64,000 nt of DNA, taken from assembly GCA_003248315.1 (NCBI GenBank), contig QKWM01000004.1:3469001-3533000 (forward strand). Direction: 5' to 3'. The position numbers and the translations under genes were made by a program. The notes below the pieces were generated by a model. That model had not been told where the DNA came from and searched no databases. It saw only the letters and a program-made list of their open reading frames with translations. Source of the DNA: Streptomyces sp. SW4. Lineage in GTDB: Bacteria > Actinomycetota > Actinomycetes > Streptomycetales > Streptomycetaceae. This document shows positions 12,390 through 22,244 of the stretch, one piece after another (the first letter of the stretch is position 1; each line of letters opens with the position of its first letter).

Positions 12390-14669
12390 CCTCGCTTCTG
12401 CTCGGCCTGCGCCTGCTGCTGGGCGCGGGTCGCGGGAACAGGGTGCGCTTCGCCCTGATGGCGATCGGCGGCTCGGTCGGAGTGTGTTGCCTGGCCGTCG
12501 TCCTGTCGATTCCCGGCATCCTCGCGGCCCAGGACGGTCGTATGGCGGCGCGAGAATCCATCCAGCCCAGGAAGGCGGACGGCCGCCTCATCGACGACGG
12601 ACATCCGCTCATCCTCGTCCTGCCGGACGCGTACGGCGCCAGGCCGCTCGTCCGCGTGTTCATCGCACCCGGCTCCAGGAAGGTCGAGCCCCCTCCGGGC
12701 CTCAAGGCGCTCCCACGCCCCGGACAGGTCTTCGTTTCACCCCGCTTGCGCGAACTGATCCGGGAACGGCGAGGCCTGGAGCAACGCTTCCCCGGACGGC
12801 AGGCAGGAGTCATCGAGGCGGACGGCCTGGCCCGGCCTGGCGAACTGATCGGGTACGTGGGCGTCGACCGGGCAGATCTGCCCGGGGGCCTGCCGTTCAA
12901 GGGCTTCGGAAGCCGTTACCCGCCCACGGAAACGGTCGAGCCCGGCACACTCGACATCGTCCGCTTCACGATGGCAGGCGTCGTGCTGCTTCCGCTCGCG
13001 GTCTTCCTTTCCGTGTGCGCACGGCTGTCGGCGGCCGAACGAGCTCGCAGACTGGCCGCGCTGCGACTGCTGGGCATGAGCGCGAAGGCCACCCAACGGG
13101 TCAACGCCGTGGAAACCGTCGCAGCGGCCGTGGTGGGATCGGCCGTGGGGCTGGGGGAGTACTGGCTTCTGAACCAACTCGTCTCTCGCGTCGGCCTGCC
13201 GGGCTTCACCTGGTACCCGGCTGATGGGGCGTTGTCCTCGACGACGCTCGCCGTCTGCCTCGTCGGCTGTCCGATGCTGGCCTGGTTCGTGGGGCGCGCC
13301 GGTGCCCGCAGGGCGGCGTCAGACCCGCTGGCGGTACGCCGCAGCGCCGTGGACGCACCGCCGTCGCGGTGGGGGTTCCTTCCGCTGCTCGCCGGAACGG
13401 GCATTGCTGCGGGGTATTGCGTCGCCGGGGCGACCGGTCACGCTCCTCGGGAGACTTCCGTCTCGTCGGTGCTGATTCCCCTGGCCGTGATCCTGATCGG
13501 TATCGGACTGGCGGCGTCACTGCCCGCACTGTCCCGCTTCGTCGCCCGGCGCACGGCCGGTTCGACGGAGTCGCTCTCCCTGGGCCTGGCGATGCGGCGC
13601 AACGAAGTCGAGCCCGGCGGAGCGCTCCGGGTCGCCACGGGCTCGTGCTGCTCGTCTTCGCGGCGTCCCTCGTCCAGGGGGTGCTCATCGAACTGGACCA
13701 GGTCTCCAGGAACACCTCCCCGGTGCAGGAGTACGACATCGATTACGAGGAGATCGACGCGGCCCAGCGGCGCGCGATCGCGGGCCTGCCCGACGTCCGA
13801 GTCGGCCTCCTCAACATGCAGTCGGACAGCGGCGACGACGCCCGGACCCCGTCGACCACGGCATTCGTGGCAACGTGCGACCAGGTGCGCAAGGCGGTTC
13901 TGTGGGTCGGTGAGTGCGTCGACGGTCGACCGGCGAGACTGTGGGACACCCGTCAGATCCAGGACTCGTTCGTCAGCGCCGGAGACACCGTCCGCTACAC
14001 GTTCGTGAGCGGAGAGCGGAGCAAGCAACTCGCCCTCACCGTTCCGGCACGGAAGGTGCAGTTCCGCGACCGTGAGCTCTCGCCCTTCATCCACAGTGGC
14101 GACCTTCTGCTGCCGCCGTCCATGGTGCCCTCGGACATGCGTCCCACGCGGGCAACCCTTTCGTTGCTGAGCCGCTCCGATGCGGACACGGTCGGGCGGG
14201 TGCTGAACGGCATCGGAAAGATCGCTCCGACCGCCGACGTCCTGCCGCAGGCGCTCAACGTCGAGGCGCTTCAGCAGATCTCCGTCGTCAAGAGCCTGCT
14301 CGGCGTCGGTATGGTGCTGGGGCTTGTCATCGGTGTCGCCGCCTATGTCGTGGCTGCCGCCGACCGTGCGGTGGAGCGGCGTCCGCAGGTCACCGCGCTC
14401 GCGCTGCTGGGGCCCGGACCCGCACACTGCGGGCCGTGCAGGTCGTGCAGGTCGTCGTGCCGCTCGGCGTGGGACTGGTGCTCGCGGTGGTCGCCGGGAA
14501 GGTGGCCGAGTCCGGGTATCTCGTCACCGGGGGCGGGTCCGTCTTCTGGGACGGGGACGGGGTGCCGTTGTTGCTGGGGTGCGCGGTGGGGGCCGTCGCC
14601 GTGGCGGCGCTCGGGGCGTTGCCGCTCGTCGGGCGGCGGATCGACCCCGAGCTGATCCGGCGGGACTGA
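12386..14669 (+). CDS. FtsX-like ABC permease (two frame breaks)
   Basis: Membrane partner of the preceding ATPase. The N-terminal membrane segment (FALMAIGGSVGVCCLAVVL) is followed by an extracytoplasmic region, three membrane helices including VVLLPLAVFLSVCA, a second periplasm-facing domain, and a C-terminal FtsX core (VVKSLLGVGMVLGLVIGVAA). The frame changes near nt 13635 and nt 14412. Joining the parts gives about 761 aa, normal for two-FtsX-domain permeases. GTG 12386 overlaps the ATPase stop. Such pairs export lipids, lipoproteins or peptides, or confer antibiotic resistance; the cargo is unknown. The secreted protein upstream is only a positional neighbour. Confidence 0.82.
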
Positions 14670-14741
14670 CGCCGGCCGCACCGGAAGGGGACCTTGGGCG
14701 GCACCCCGGGCGTGCGGGGTGCCGCCGTCGCGCCGGGGGCG

Positions 14742-15896
14742 TCAGGTGCGGAAGGGGCCCCGGACCTCGTACGTGATGCCGCCCGAGGAACTGCCGCTCG
14801 TGCCGCGCTGGCTGGAGAAGTACAGGCGGCTGCCGTCGGGGAGAACGCCGGGCCGGTGATCTCCGAGCCGGACTGGCCGTCGATGCGCAGGAACGGGGCG
14901 ATCACGTCGTCCGGCGTGATCACGCAGATCTCCATGTTTCCGCCGTCCTCCGCCACGAACAGGTCGCCGGAGGCGGAACCGGTGACGTTGTCGACGCCGG
15001 TGAGCGGCGCCGTGCCCGACGTCACCAGGGAGTCGTCGTAGGCCAGTTCGATCGTCTGGGCGGCGGCGTTGTACTGCCAGACGCGGTTGTCGCCCTTGGT
15101 CGTGAACCAGCACGTGTCGTCGGCGTAGTAGCAGCCCTCGCCGCCGTTGAAACGCTTGGCGCCGGAGACCTGGTCCCGGGTCGCGGTGGCGCCGGTCGGG
15201 TCGGGGACGCGGGCCCACGTCACCGGGCCGCTGGTGCCGGAGCCGGCCACGAGGACCTCCAGGGTGCCGGACGACAGGTCGCCCCAGGTCGTGGGACGGA
15301 AGCGGTAGAAGCAGCCGTCGGACACGTCCTCCGTCATGTAGACGACCTTGCGGACCGGGTCGGCGGCCGCCGCCTCGTGCTTGAAGCGGCCCATCGCGTC
15401 CCGGCGGACCGCCGCCTTCACCCCCACGGGTCGGTCTCGTAGACGTAGCCGCGGTCCACCTCCTCGCAGGACAGCCAGGTGTTCCAGGGCGTCTTGCCGC
15501 CGGCGCAGTTCTGCCGGGTGCCCGACAGCACGCGGTACGCCGCGGTGATCGCGCCGGTCGAGGAGAACTTCACCGCGCTCGCGCCGCCCGACGGGGTGAT
15601 CTCCGAGTTGGACACGTAGATCCAGCCCGACCCGTCGGCGTAGCAGGCGCCGCCGTCGGGGGCGTTGTGCCAGGTGTACGAGGTGCCCGGGACCTTCTGG
15701 CCGGACCGGGCGACGACGCGGCTGGTGAAGCCCGCGGGGAGCCGGATGCCGCCCGCGTCGGGGAACCCAGCGGGCCGTACGGGCCCGTGCCGGGCTGGGC
15801 GGGGGCGGCGTACGCGGCGCCGCGCCACAGGGTGCCGCCCAGCGCGGCCGACGAGCCGCCGAGGGCGACCGCACGCAGGAGGGTACGACGTTCCAC
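14742..15896 (-). CDS. Tat-exported PhoX/DUF839-like protein (three frame breaks)
   Basis: Secreted protein with a beta-propeller-like region as in PhoX-type phosphatases. The N-terminus MERRTLLRAVALGGSSAA carries an RRTLLR twin-arginine motif and a hydrophobic stretch ending ...GAAYA. WHNAPDGGACYADGSGWIY, CAGGKTPWNTWLSCEE and GYVYETDPWG are DUF839 marker segments. Frame changes lie near nt 15765, 15420 and 14850. The joined protein is about 385 aa and ends GGITYEVRGPFRT. Phosphatase activity is known for PhoX itself; whether this shorter relative has it is not shown. Confidence 0.78.
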
Positions 15897-16051
15897 TCTT
15901 ACTCCCAGAGTGCCGTGACCGCCCCGCCGCCGGGTGACGGCGAGGTCGCGCGGTCACGGACCCTAGGAGAGCCGGATGGACAGGGCATGGACATGTCGTA
16001 ACGGGCGGTGGTACGGGCGTGCGGGCCGCCCTCGCCAGCGGTGACGGGGCG

Positions 16052-16512
16052 TCAGTTCGCGCCGCGGCGCCGGCGGGCCGCCAGCACCAGGCCGCCGCCC
16101 GCGAGCAGCACCGCCGCGCCGCCCGCCGCGAGGTACGGCGTGCTGTCGTCGCCGCCGGTCTCGGCCAGGTCGGTGTCCTTCTGTCCCGAGGACCCGGACC
16201 CGCCGTCCGCACCGGAGCCGGTGTCGCTGCCGGTGTCGCCGGCGTCGTCCTGGCCGCTGCCCGAGTCGCCCTTGTCGTCGGCGGGACGAAGTCGGCCGGC
16301 GGCCGGTCGCAGCCGGTGCCGTCGCCGTCGCGGTCGAGGTGCTCGCCGTAGTGCTCGTCGCCCTTGGCGATGTTCTTGTAGCCCGCCTCGTAGGCCTCGG
16401 TGCAGTTCTCGAACGGGTGGTTGCCGTCGTGGGCCTGGGCGGCGGTCGCGGGCAGGGCGGCCAGGGCCAGGGCGGTGACGGCCAGGGCGGCGGACCGGTG
16501 AAGCTTGCGCAC
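16052..16512 (-). CDS. LAETG cell-wall-anchored Excalibur-domain protein (one frame break)
   Basis: Small surface protein. A signal peptide (VRKLHRSAALAVTALALAAL...AQA) is followed by an Excalibur calcium-binding domain around CTEAYEAGYKNI and DRDGDGTGCDRPP. An acidic Asp/Gly/Ser linker comes next, and the C-terminus reads LAETGGDD, a hydrophobic span and RRRRGAN. LAxTG is the sorting signal preferred by Streptomyces class E sortases, so the protein is probably linked to peptidoglycan. The frame changes near nt 16285; the sorting signal is visible only after the break is bridged. About 153 aa. GTG start at 16512. Confidence 0.8.
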
Positions 16513-16737
16513 GGAAGATCCCCCGGATCGGTTCGGTGTGTGCTCGGGGTGTGAGATGACGAACGTAGTGAGGGGCGGAAGGTGTGGTGGAGATATGGAG
16601 GACCCGTGATGCGAATGTGACGTGACCGGACGGTAACTCTCCGTTCGCGGGTCGCGGGCGCGCTCGTCCACAGGGTGCCCCGCCGGTCGGTGCGGGGACT
16701 ACGGTGGAGCGTCGGGACGACGGGGAGGGAGACGGCG

Positions 16738-17664
16738 ATGGCCGGCTGGAGCGTGCGGGACATCCCCGGCCAGGACGGGCGCGTCGCCGTCGTCACCGGG
16801 GCCAACAGCGGACTCGGGTACGTCGTCGCACGGGAACTGGCGCGCCGGGGCGCGCGGGTGGTCCTCGCGTGCCGGAGCGAGCGGCGCGGGAGCGAGGCGC
16901 TGGCCCGGCTCGGCGCCGAGGTGCCGGGCGCCCGGGCCGAGATGCGGCGGCTGGACCTCGCGGACCTGGGCTCCGTACGGGAGTTCGCCGGCGGCCTGCC
17001 GTACGGCCACGTCGATCTGCTCGTCAACAACGCCGGGGTGATGGCCCTGCCGTACGGGACCACGGCGGACGGCTTCGAGACCCAGTTCGGCACCAACCAC
17101 CTCGGGCACTTCGCCCTCACCGGACTGCTGCTCCCGGCGCTCTTCGCCGCCCCCGGCGCCCGCGTCGTGACCGTCTCCAGCCCGCTGCACGCCCTGGCCA
17201 ACGTCGACCTGCGCGACCCCCACGCCACCCGGCGCTACCACCGCTGGACCGCCTATGCCCGCTCCAAGTCCGCCAACCTCCTGTTCACCCACGAGCTGGC
17301 GCGCCGGCTGGCGGAGCACGCCCCGGACGTCGTGGCCGCCGCCGCCCACCCGGGCTACGCGGCGACCAACCTCCAGACCGCCGGGCCGAGCGCGGAGGGG
17401 CGCCGGGCCGTCGTGTGGCTCGTGCGCGGCGCCAACCGGCTGTTCGCCCAGCCGGTGGAGGCGGGCGCGCTGCCCGTGCTGTACGCCGCGACCGCGCCCG
17501 GCGTGCGCCCGGATTCCTTCACCGGCCCGTCCTTCGCGATGTGGCGCGGCGCGCCCGCCCCGTCCTGGCGGGCACCCTGGACCCTCGACGACACGATGGG
17601 CGAGCGCCTGTGGGCCGCCTCCGAGCGGATGACCGGCGTGACCTACGAGGCGCTGAACGGGTAG
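16738..17664 (+). CDS. Short-chain dehydrogenase/reductase (retinol-dehydrogenase-like)
   Basis: NAD(P)-dependent oxidoreductase, 308 aa, intact. TGANSGLG is the Rossmann glycine motif near residue 23, and NNAGVM follows. The catalytic Ser is in VTVSS, and the Tyr and Lys are in YARSKSANLLF. The length and the FGTNHLGHFALT segment place it with the WW-oxidoreductase/retinol dehydrogenase-like branch. ATG 16738 has GGGGAGGGAG upstream. The substrate cannot be inferred from the neighbours. Confidence 0.88.
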   Translation: MAGWSVRDIPGQDGRVAVVTGANSGLGYVVARELARRGARVVLACRSERRGSEALARLGAEVPGARAEMRRLDLADLGSVREFAGGLPYGHVDLLVNNAGVMALPYGTTADGFETQFGTNHLGHFALTGLLLPALFAAPGARVVTVSSPLHALANVDLRDPHATRRYHRWTAYARSKSANLLFTHELARRLAEHAPDVVAAAAHPGYAATNLQTAGPSAEGRRAVVWLVRGANRLFAQPVEAGALPVLYAATAPGVRPDSFTGPSFAMWRGAPAPSWRAPWTLDDTMGERLWAASERMTGVTYEALNG

Positions 17665-17712
17665 GGGCGCCGGGTTCCGCACCCGGCCGGCCGGGTTTCC
17701 CCGCCCGTCCGC

Positions 17713-17783
17713 GTCCCGGCGGTGGCCGGTCCCGTCCCGGCGGTGGCCGGCCCCGTCCCGGCGGTGGCCGGTCCCGTCCCGGC
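17713..17783. repeat. 21-bp GC minisatellite between convergent SDR genes
   Basis: Three near-exact copies and one partial copy of a 21-bp unit (GTCCCGGCGGTGGCCGG plus TCCC or CCCC). It lies in the 136-bp gap between the ends of the two dehydrogenase genes and has no coding role. Confidence 0.8.
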
Positions 17784-17800
17784 GCGGCCGGCCCCGGCGG

Positions 17801-18565
17801 TCAGGCCGTCGCGCCGCCGTCGACCACCAGGTCCGCGCCGACGACCGACGCCGCGTCGTCCGACGCCAGGTAGAGGACGGCCGCGGCCACCTCGTCGACC
17901 GTGGAGACCCGGCCCAGCGGGGCCTCGGTGCGCATCCGCTCGGCGCGTTCGGCCTCCGTCTCGCCGGGCTTGAGCGACATGGCGGTCTCGGTCGGGCCGG
18001 GGCTGACCGCGTTGATGCGGACGCCGTCGGCGATGTGGTCGAGGGCCGCGCCCCGGGTGAGGACGGACACGGCGGCCTTGCTGACCGCGTACCCGGTGGT
18101 GCCCGGCAGACGGCTGTGCAGGCCGATGCGGGAGGCGATGTTGACGATCGCGCCGCCGCGGGGCTGGGTGCGCATCTGGCGCACCTCGGCCCGCAGGGCG
18201 AGGAACACGCCGGTCACGTTGATGTCCATCAGCCGGCGCCAGGCGTCCTCGTCGACGTCCGCGACCGGTCCGCGGCCGTCGAGGACGCCCGCGTTGTTGA
18301 CCGCCACGTCGAGGGAGCCGAAGCGGTCGACAGCGGTGGCCACCAGCGTCTCCACGTCGGCGGCGCGGCTGACGTCGGCGGTGACGGCCAGCGCCTTGCC
18401 GCCCGCCGCCTCGGCGAGGGCCACCGTTTCGTCGAGCGGCTCGCGCCGCCGCCCCGCGACGACGACGTTCGCGCCCTCGGCGGCGAACGCGAGCGCGACG
18501 GCCCGGCCGATGCCGGAGCCCGCGCCGGTGACGAGGGCGGTCCGGTGGGTGAAGCGGTTGGCCAT
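17801..18565 (-). CDS. Short-chain dehydrogenase/reductase under TetR control
   Basis: Classical SDR, 254 aa, intact. TGAGSGIGRA near residue 14 binds the cofactor, and the Arg in AGRRRE at the end of the second strand hints at NADP. NNAGVLDG, the catalytic Ser in NIASR and YAVSKAA are present. Conserved VSPGPTET follows. Start ATG 18565. An 18-bp operator-like palindrome sits 13 bp upstream, and an almost identical one precedes the tetR gene, so the two genes are probably co-repressed. Substrate unknown. Confidence 0.9.
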   Translation of the reverse strand: MANRFTHRTALVTGAGSGIGRAVALAFAAEGANVVVAGRRREPLDETVALAEAAGGKALAVTADVSRAADVETLVATAVDRFGSLDVAVNNAGVLDGRGPVADVDEDAWRRLMDINVTGVFLALRAEVRQMRTQPRGGAIVNIASRIGLHSRLPGTTGYAVSKAAVSVLTRGAALDHIADGVRINAVSPGPTETAMSLKPGETEAERAERMRTEAPLGRVSTVDEVAAAVLYLASDDAASVVGADLVVDGGATA

Positions 18566-18577
18566 GATCTCCCTTTT

Positions 18578-18595
18578 CTTGACCGATCGGTTCAG
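18578..18595. promoter_or_regulatory. TetR operator, copy at the SDR gene
   Basis: CTTGACCGATCGGTTCAG lies just upstream of the SDR start. In reverse complement it matches 19262-19279 in 17 of 18 positions. CCGATCGG is the central palindrome. Position and duplication support binding by the adjacent TetR protein. Confidence 0.75.
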
Positions 18596-18635
18596 TATGA
18601 GGGCGCACGAAAGGACGCGCCCTCGGTGTGGCGTC

Positions 18636-19241
18636 TCACGCCCGCGGCGGGGTGTCCCGGTCCAGCAGCGCCAGCGCCTGCTCCGCCGCGTCCCGCACCC
18701 GCGCGGGATCCGCCGACGCCTTGCCGACGACCCGCAGCCCCTGGAGGAACACCAGCAGCATGCGGGCGAGGGCGAGCGGGTCGCGGCCGGCGGGCAGTTC
18801 GCCCTGGGCCCGGGCGCGGGCCAGCGCCGTGTGCAGCACGGTCTCCAGCTGGTCCCAGTTGCGCTCGACCCGCCGTGCGGCGGCCGGATCGTGCGGGGCC
18901 AGCTCCGCCGCCGTGTTGGTGACGAAGCAGCCGCGTCCGCGCAGCTCCTCGGAGGCGGCGTCGGCGGCGAAACGCCGGACCAGCGCGCGGACGCCCGGCA
19001 GGGCGGGGCCCGGCCGGGACAGGTCCTCCAGCAGCTCCGGCAACCGCGCCTGCTCGTAGCGCTCCAGCGCCTTCAGGTACAGCTCGCGCTTGTTGCCGAA
19101 CGTCGCGTAGATGCTGGCGCGTCCGATGCCGAGATGCCCGACGAGGTCGGCCATCGACGTCGCCTCGTAGCCGCGCCGCCAGAACAGCTCCAGGGCTGCC
19201 CGCAGCGCGGCGTCCGGATCGAACTCCTTGGTCCTGGCCAC
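18636..19241 (-). CDS. TetR-family transcriptional regulator
   Basis: Repressor of 201 aa. The N-terminal HTH covers FDPDAALRAALELFWRRGYE through IGRASIYATFGNKREL, the standard TetR layout with recognition helix near residues 40-48. The remaining helices form the ligand pocket and dimer face. The matching palindromes upstream of this gene and of the SDR gene imply autorepression and repression of the dehydrogenase, relieved by an unknown ligand, perhaps the SDR substrate. The gene is intact. Confidence 0.92.
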   Translation of the reverse strand: MARTKEFDPDAALRAALELFWRRGYEATSMADLVGHLGIGRASIYATFGNKRELYLKALERYEQARLPELLEDLSRPGPALPGVRALVRRFAADAASEELRGRGCFVTNTAAELAPHDPAAARRVERNWDQLETVLHTALARARAQGELPAGRDPLALARMLLVFLQGLRVVGKASADPARVRDAAEQALALLDRDTPPRA

Positions 19242-19261
19242 GCGTCGCAGCCTAGGTCTTT

Positions 19262-19279
19262 CTGAAACGATCGGTCAAG
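19262..19279. promoter_or_regulatory. TetR operator, autoregulatory copy
   Basis: CTGAAACGATCGGTCAAG lies 21 bp upstream of the tetR start. In reverse complement it differs from the SDR operator by one base. It also lies within 10 bp of the end of nirD, so it sits in a very short intergenic gap. Confidence 0.75.
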
Positions 19280-19287
19280 AACAGGGG

Positions 19288-19638
19288 TCAGGCGGCCTTC
19301 ACCTCGTACGTCGCCACCCGTACCGACTCCTCGTCCAGGCACTGCCCGGAGAGCAGATCGAAGCGCTGCTTCAGCAGCGGGGAGGCCACGAACGGGCGCC
19401 CCCGATGGGTGCCGGTCAGGCCGCGGGAGAGGACCGCCGCGCCGGTGAACGGGTCGCGGTTGTCGACCGCGTACAGCTCGCCGGCCCGGTCGCGGAACAG
19501 GGCCGCCTGCCGGCCGTCCGGCAGCAGCACCGCCACGCCGCGGCCCGGCACGAGCACGCTCAGGTCACAGGCCGTGAACCAGCCGTCGGTCAGCCGGAGC
19601 CGTACCTTCAGGTCGGTGGTCTCGGGTGCCAGGGTCAT
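19288..19638 (-). CDS. nirD: Nitrite reductase (NAD(P)H) small subunit
   Basis: Rieske-fold partner of NirB in assimilatory nitrite reduction to ammonium. 116 aa, intact. FTACDLSVLVPGRGVAVLL and YAVDNRDPFTGAAVLSRG are typical of NirD. The cysteine and histidine iron ligands of true Rieske proteins are not seen, as expected for NirD. Its ATG overlaps the nirB stop (ATGA), so the two are translationally coupled. Confidence 0.92.
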   Translation of the reverse strand: MTLAPETTDLKVRLRLTDGWFTACDLSVLVPGRGVAVLLPDGRQAALFRDRAGELYAVDNRDPFTGAAVLSRGLTGTHRGRPFVASPLLKQRFDLLSGQCLDEESVRVATYEVKAA

Positions 19639-22238
19639 CGCTGGGCGCTTCCTTCCAGGATCTCGCCGGCGGGACGCCGGCCGATGTCGAGCAGCGGCAG
19701 GTCGGGCTTGATCTGGTCGCGTTCGGGACGAACGCGACGACCGGGTCGGGGGTGTCCGGGGCGTTCACGAAGGACACGAACCGGGCCAGCTTCTCCGGGT
19801 CGTTGATCGTCTCGGCCCACTCGTCGCGGTAGTGCGCGACGTGGGCGGCCATCAGGGACTCCAGCTCCTCGCAGATGCCGAGCGAGTCGTGCACCACCAC
19901 GTCCCGGACGTGGTCCAGGCCGCCGGGGATCCGCTCCAGCCAGGTCGAGGTGCGCTCCAGCCGGTCGGCGGTGCGGATGTAGAACATCAGGAACCGGTCG
20001 ATCAGCCGGACCAGTTCGGCGTCGGAGAGGTCCTGCGCGAGCAGGTCCGCGTGGCGCGGGGTGGCGCCGCCGTTGCCGCCGACGTACAGGTTCCAGCCGT
20101 TGGCGGTGGCGATCACACCGAAGTCCTTCGACTGGGCCTCGGCGCACTCGCGCTGGCAGCCGGAGACCGCCGACTTCAGCTTGTGGGGCGACCTGAGCCC
20201 CCGGTAGCGCAGCTCCAGGTCGATCGCCATCCGTACGGAGTCCTGGACGCCGTAGCGGCACCAGGTCTGCCCGACGCAGGACTTCACCGTGCGCAGGGAC
20301 TTGCCGTAGGCGTGCCCGGACTCGAAACCGGCGTCCACCAGCCGCGCCCAGATCAGCGGCAGCTGCTCGACGCGGGCCCCGAACATGTCGATGCGCTGAC
20401 CGCCGGTGATCTTCGTGTAGAGCCCGAAGTCCCGGGCGATCTCGCCGATCACGATCAGCTTCTCGGGCGCGATCTCACCACCGGGGATGCGCGGCACGAC
20501 CGAGTACGAGCCGTTCTTCTGCAGGTTGGCCAGGAAGTGGTCGTTGGTGTCCTGCAGGGCCGCCTGCTCGCCGTCCAGGACGTAGTTGCTGGCGCCGATC
20601 GTCGGGGCGAGGGAGGCGATGATCGAGCCGACGGCCGGCTTGCAGATCTCGCAGCCGTCGCCGCCCCGGGCGCCCTCGCGGCCGTACCGGTCGAGCAGGT
20701 CCTGGTAGGAGGTGATGCGCAGGGCCAGGACGATCTCGTACAGCTCCTCGCGGGTCCGGGAGAAGCAGCCGCACAGGCCCTTGTCGACCTCGACGCCGCT
20801 CGCCTCCAGTTCGGCGGTGACGAGCTGGCCGAGCACCTTCACGCAGCTGCCGCAGCCGGTGCCGGCCTTGGTGCACTTCTTCACCTCGGGCACGGTGGTG
20901 CACTGGTGCTCGGTGACCGCGCCGCGGATGGTGCCCTTGGTGACGTTGTGGCAGGAGCAGATCACCGCGTCGTCCGGCAGCGCGGAGGGCCCGAGCTGGG
21001 CCGGGGCCCCGGCGCCGGCGGGCAGGACGAGGGACTCGGGCGCGACGGGCGGCACCGATCCGGTCAGGGCGCGCAGGGTGCCGTACGCCTCGGCGTCGCC
21101 GACCAGGATGCCGCCGAGCAGCGTGCCGTCGCGGCCGATGACCAGCTTCTTGTACAGCCCGGCGCGCGAGTCGGAGTAGACGACGTCCAGGCAGTCCCCG
21201 GCGGTGCCGTGCGCGTCGCCGAAGGAGGCCACGTCCACGCCGAGCAGCTTCAGTTTGGTGGACAGGTCGGCGCCGGTGAACGCGGCCTCGTCGGAGGCGA
21301 TGGTGGCCGCCGCCGTCTCGGCCTGCTCGTAGCCCGGCGCGACCAGGCCGTACACCCGCCCGTCCGCCGCGAGGGCGCACTCGCCGATCGCGAACACGTG
21401 CGGGTCGGTGACCGTGCGGCACTGCTCGTCGACGGCGATCCCGCCGCGCTCGCCGACCGCGAGACCGCAGTCCCGGGCGAGCTGGTCCCGGGGGCGCACG
21501 CCGGCGCTGAACACCACCATGTCGGTGGCCAGTTCGGAACCGTCCGACAGCTTCATGCCGGTGACGGCACCGTCCTCGCCGACGACGATCTCCTGCGTGC
21601 CGACACCCGTGTGCACGGACAGGCCCATGCCCTCGATGGTGCGCAGCAGGGCCGCGCCGCCGCCCTCGTCCACCTGCACCGGCATCAGCCGGGGCGCGAA
21701 CTCCACGATGTGCGAGGTCAGTCCGAGACCCTTCAGCGCGCCGGCCGCCTCCAGGCCGAGCAGCCCGCCGCCGACCACCGCGCCCACGGCCGCCTTCTTC
21801 GCGTACGCCTCGATCGCGAGCAGGTCCTCGATGGTGCGGTAGACGAAACAGCCCTCGGCGTCCTTGTTCGGCACGGGCGGCACGAACGGGTACGAGCCGG
21901 TGGCCAGCACCAGGACGTCGTAGCCGACGACCAGACCGGAGCGGGCCGTCACCGTGCGCGCCGCGCGGTCGACGGCCTCGGCCGGGTCGCCGACGTGCAG
22001 CTCGATGCCGTGGCGCTCGATGAACTCCATGTCCGTCATGGACAGGTCCTCGGGGTCTTCCCCGAGAAGTACGAGGTGAGCTGGACGCGGTCGTAGGCGG
22101 GGCGCGGCTCCTCGCAGAGCACGACCACGCGGTGCGTGGCGGTCAGGCCGCGCTCGGCGAGCGCTTCGAGGAAGCGCTGGCCGACCATGCCGTGGCCGAC
22201 GAGCACGATGGTGGGGACGCCCCCGGGGTGGCGGTCAT
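19635..22238 (-). CDS. nirB: Nitrite reductase (NAD(P)H) large subunit (three frame breaks)
   Basis: Siroheme/[4Fe-4S] enzyme reducing nitrite to ammonium in the cytosol. An N-terminal FAD/NAD domain (VGHGMVGQRFLEAL) is followed by a BFD-like [2Fe-2S] domain (CSCHNVTKG, GTGCGSC) and a C-terminal sulfite/nitrite reductase domain. Cluster cysteines are in SCVGQTWC and SGCQREC. Frame breaks lie near nt 22218, 22057 and 19722; each is repaired by one G or C. About 868 aa, normal length. ATG 22238 has GGAGG eight bases upstream. An IS element begins just upstream and separates it from the oxidoreductase gene with which it would normally form an operon. Confidence 0.92.
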
Positions 22239-22244
22239 CAGGTC

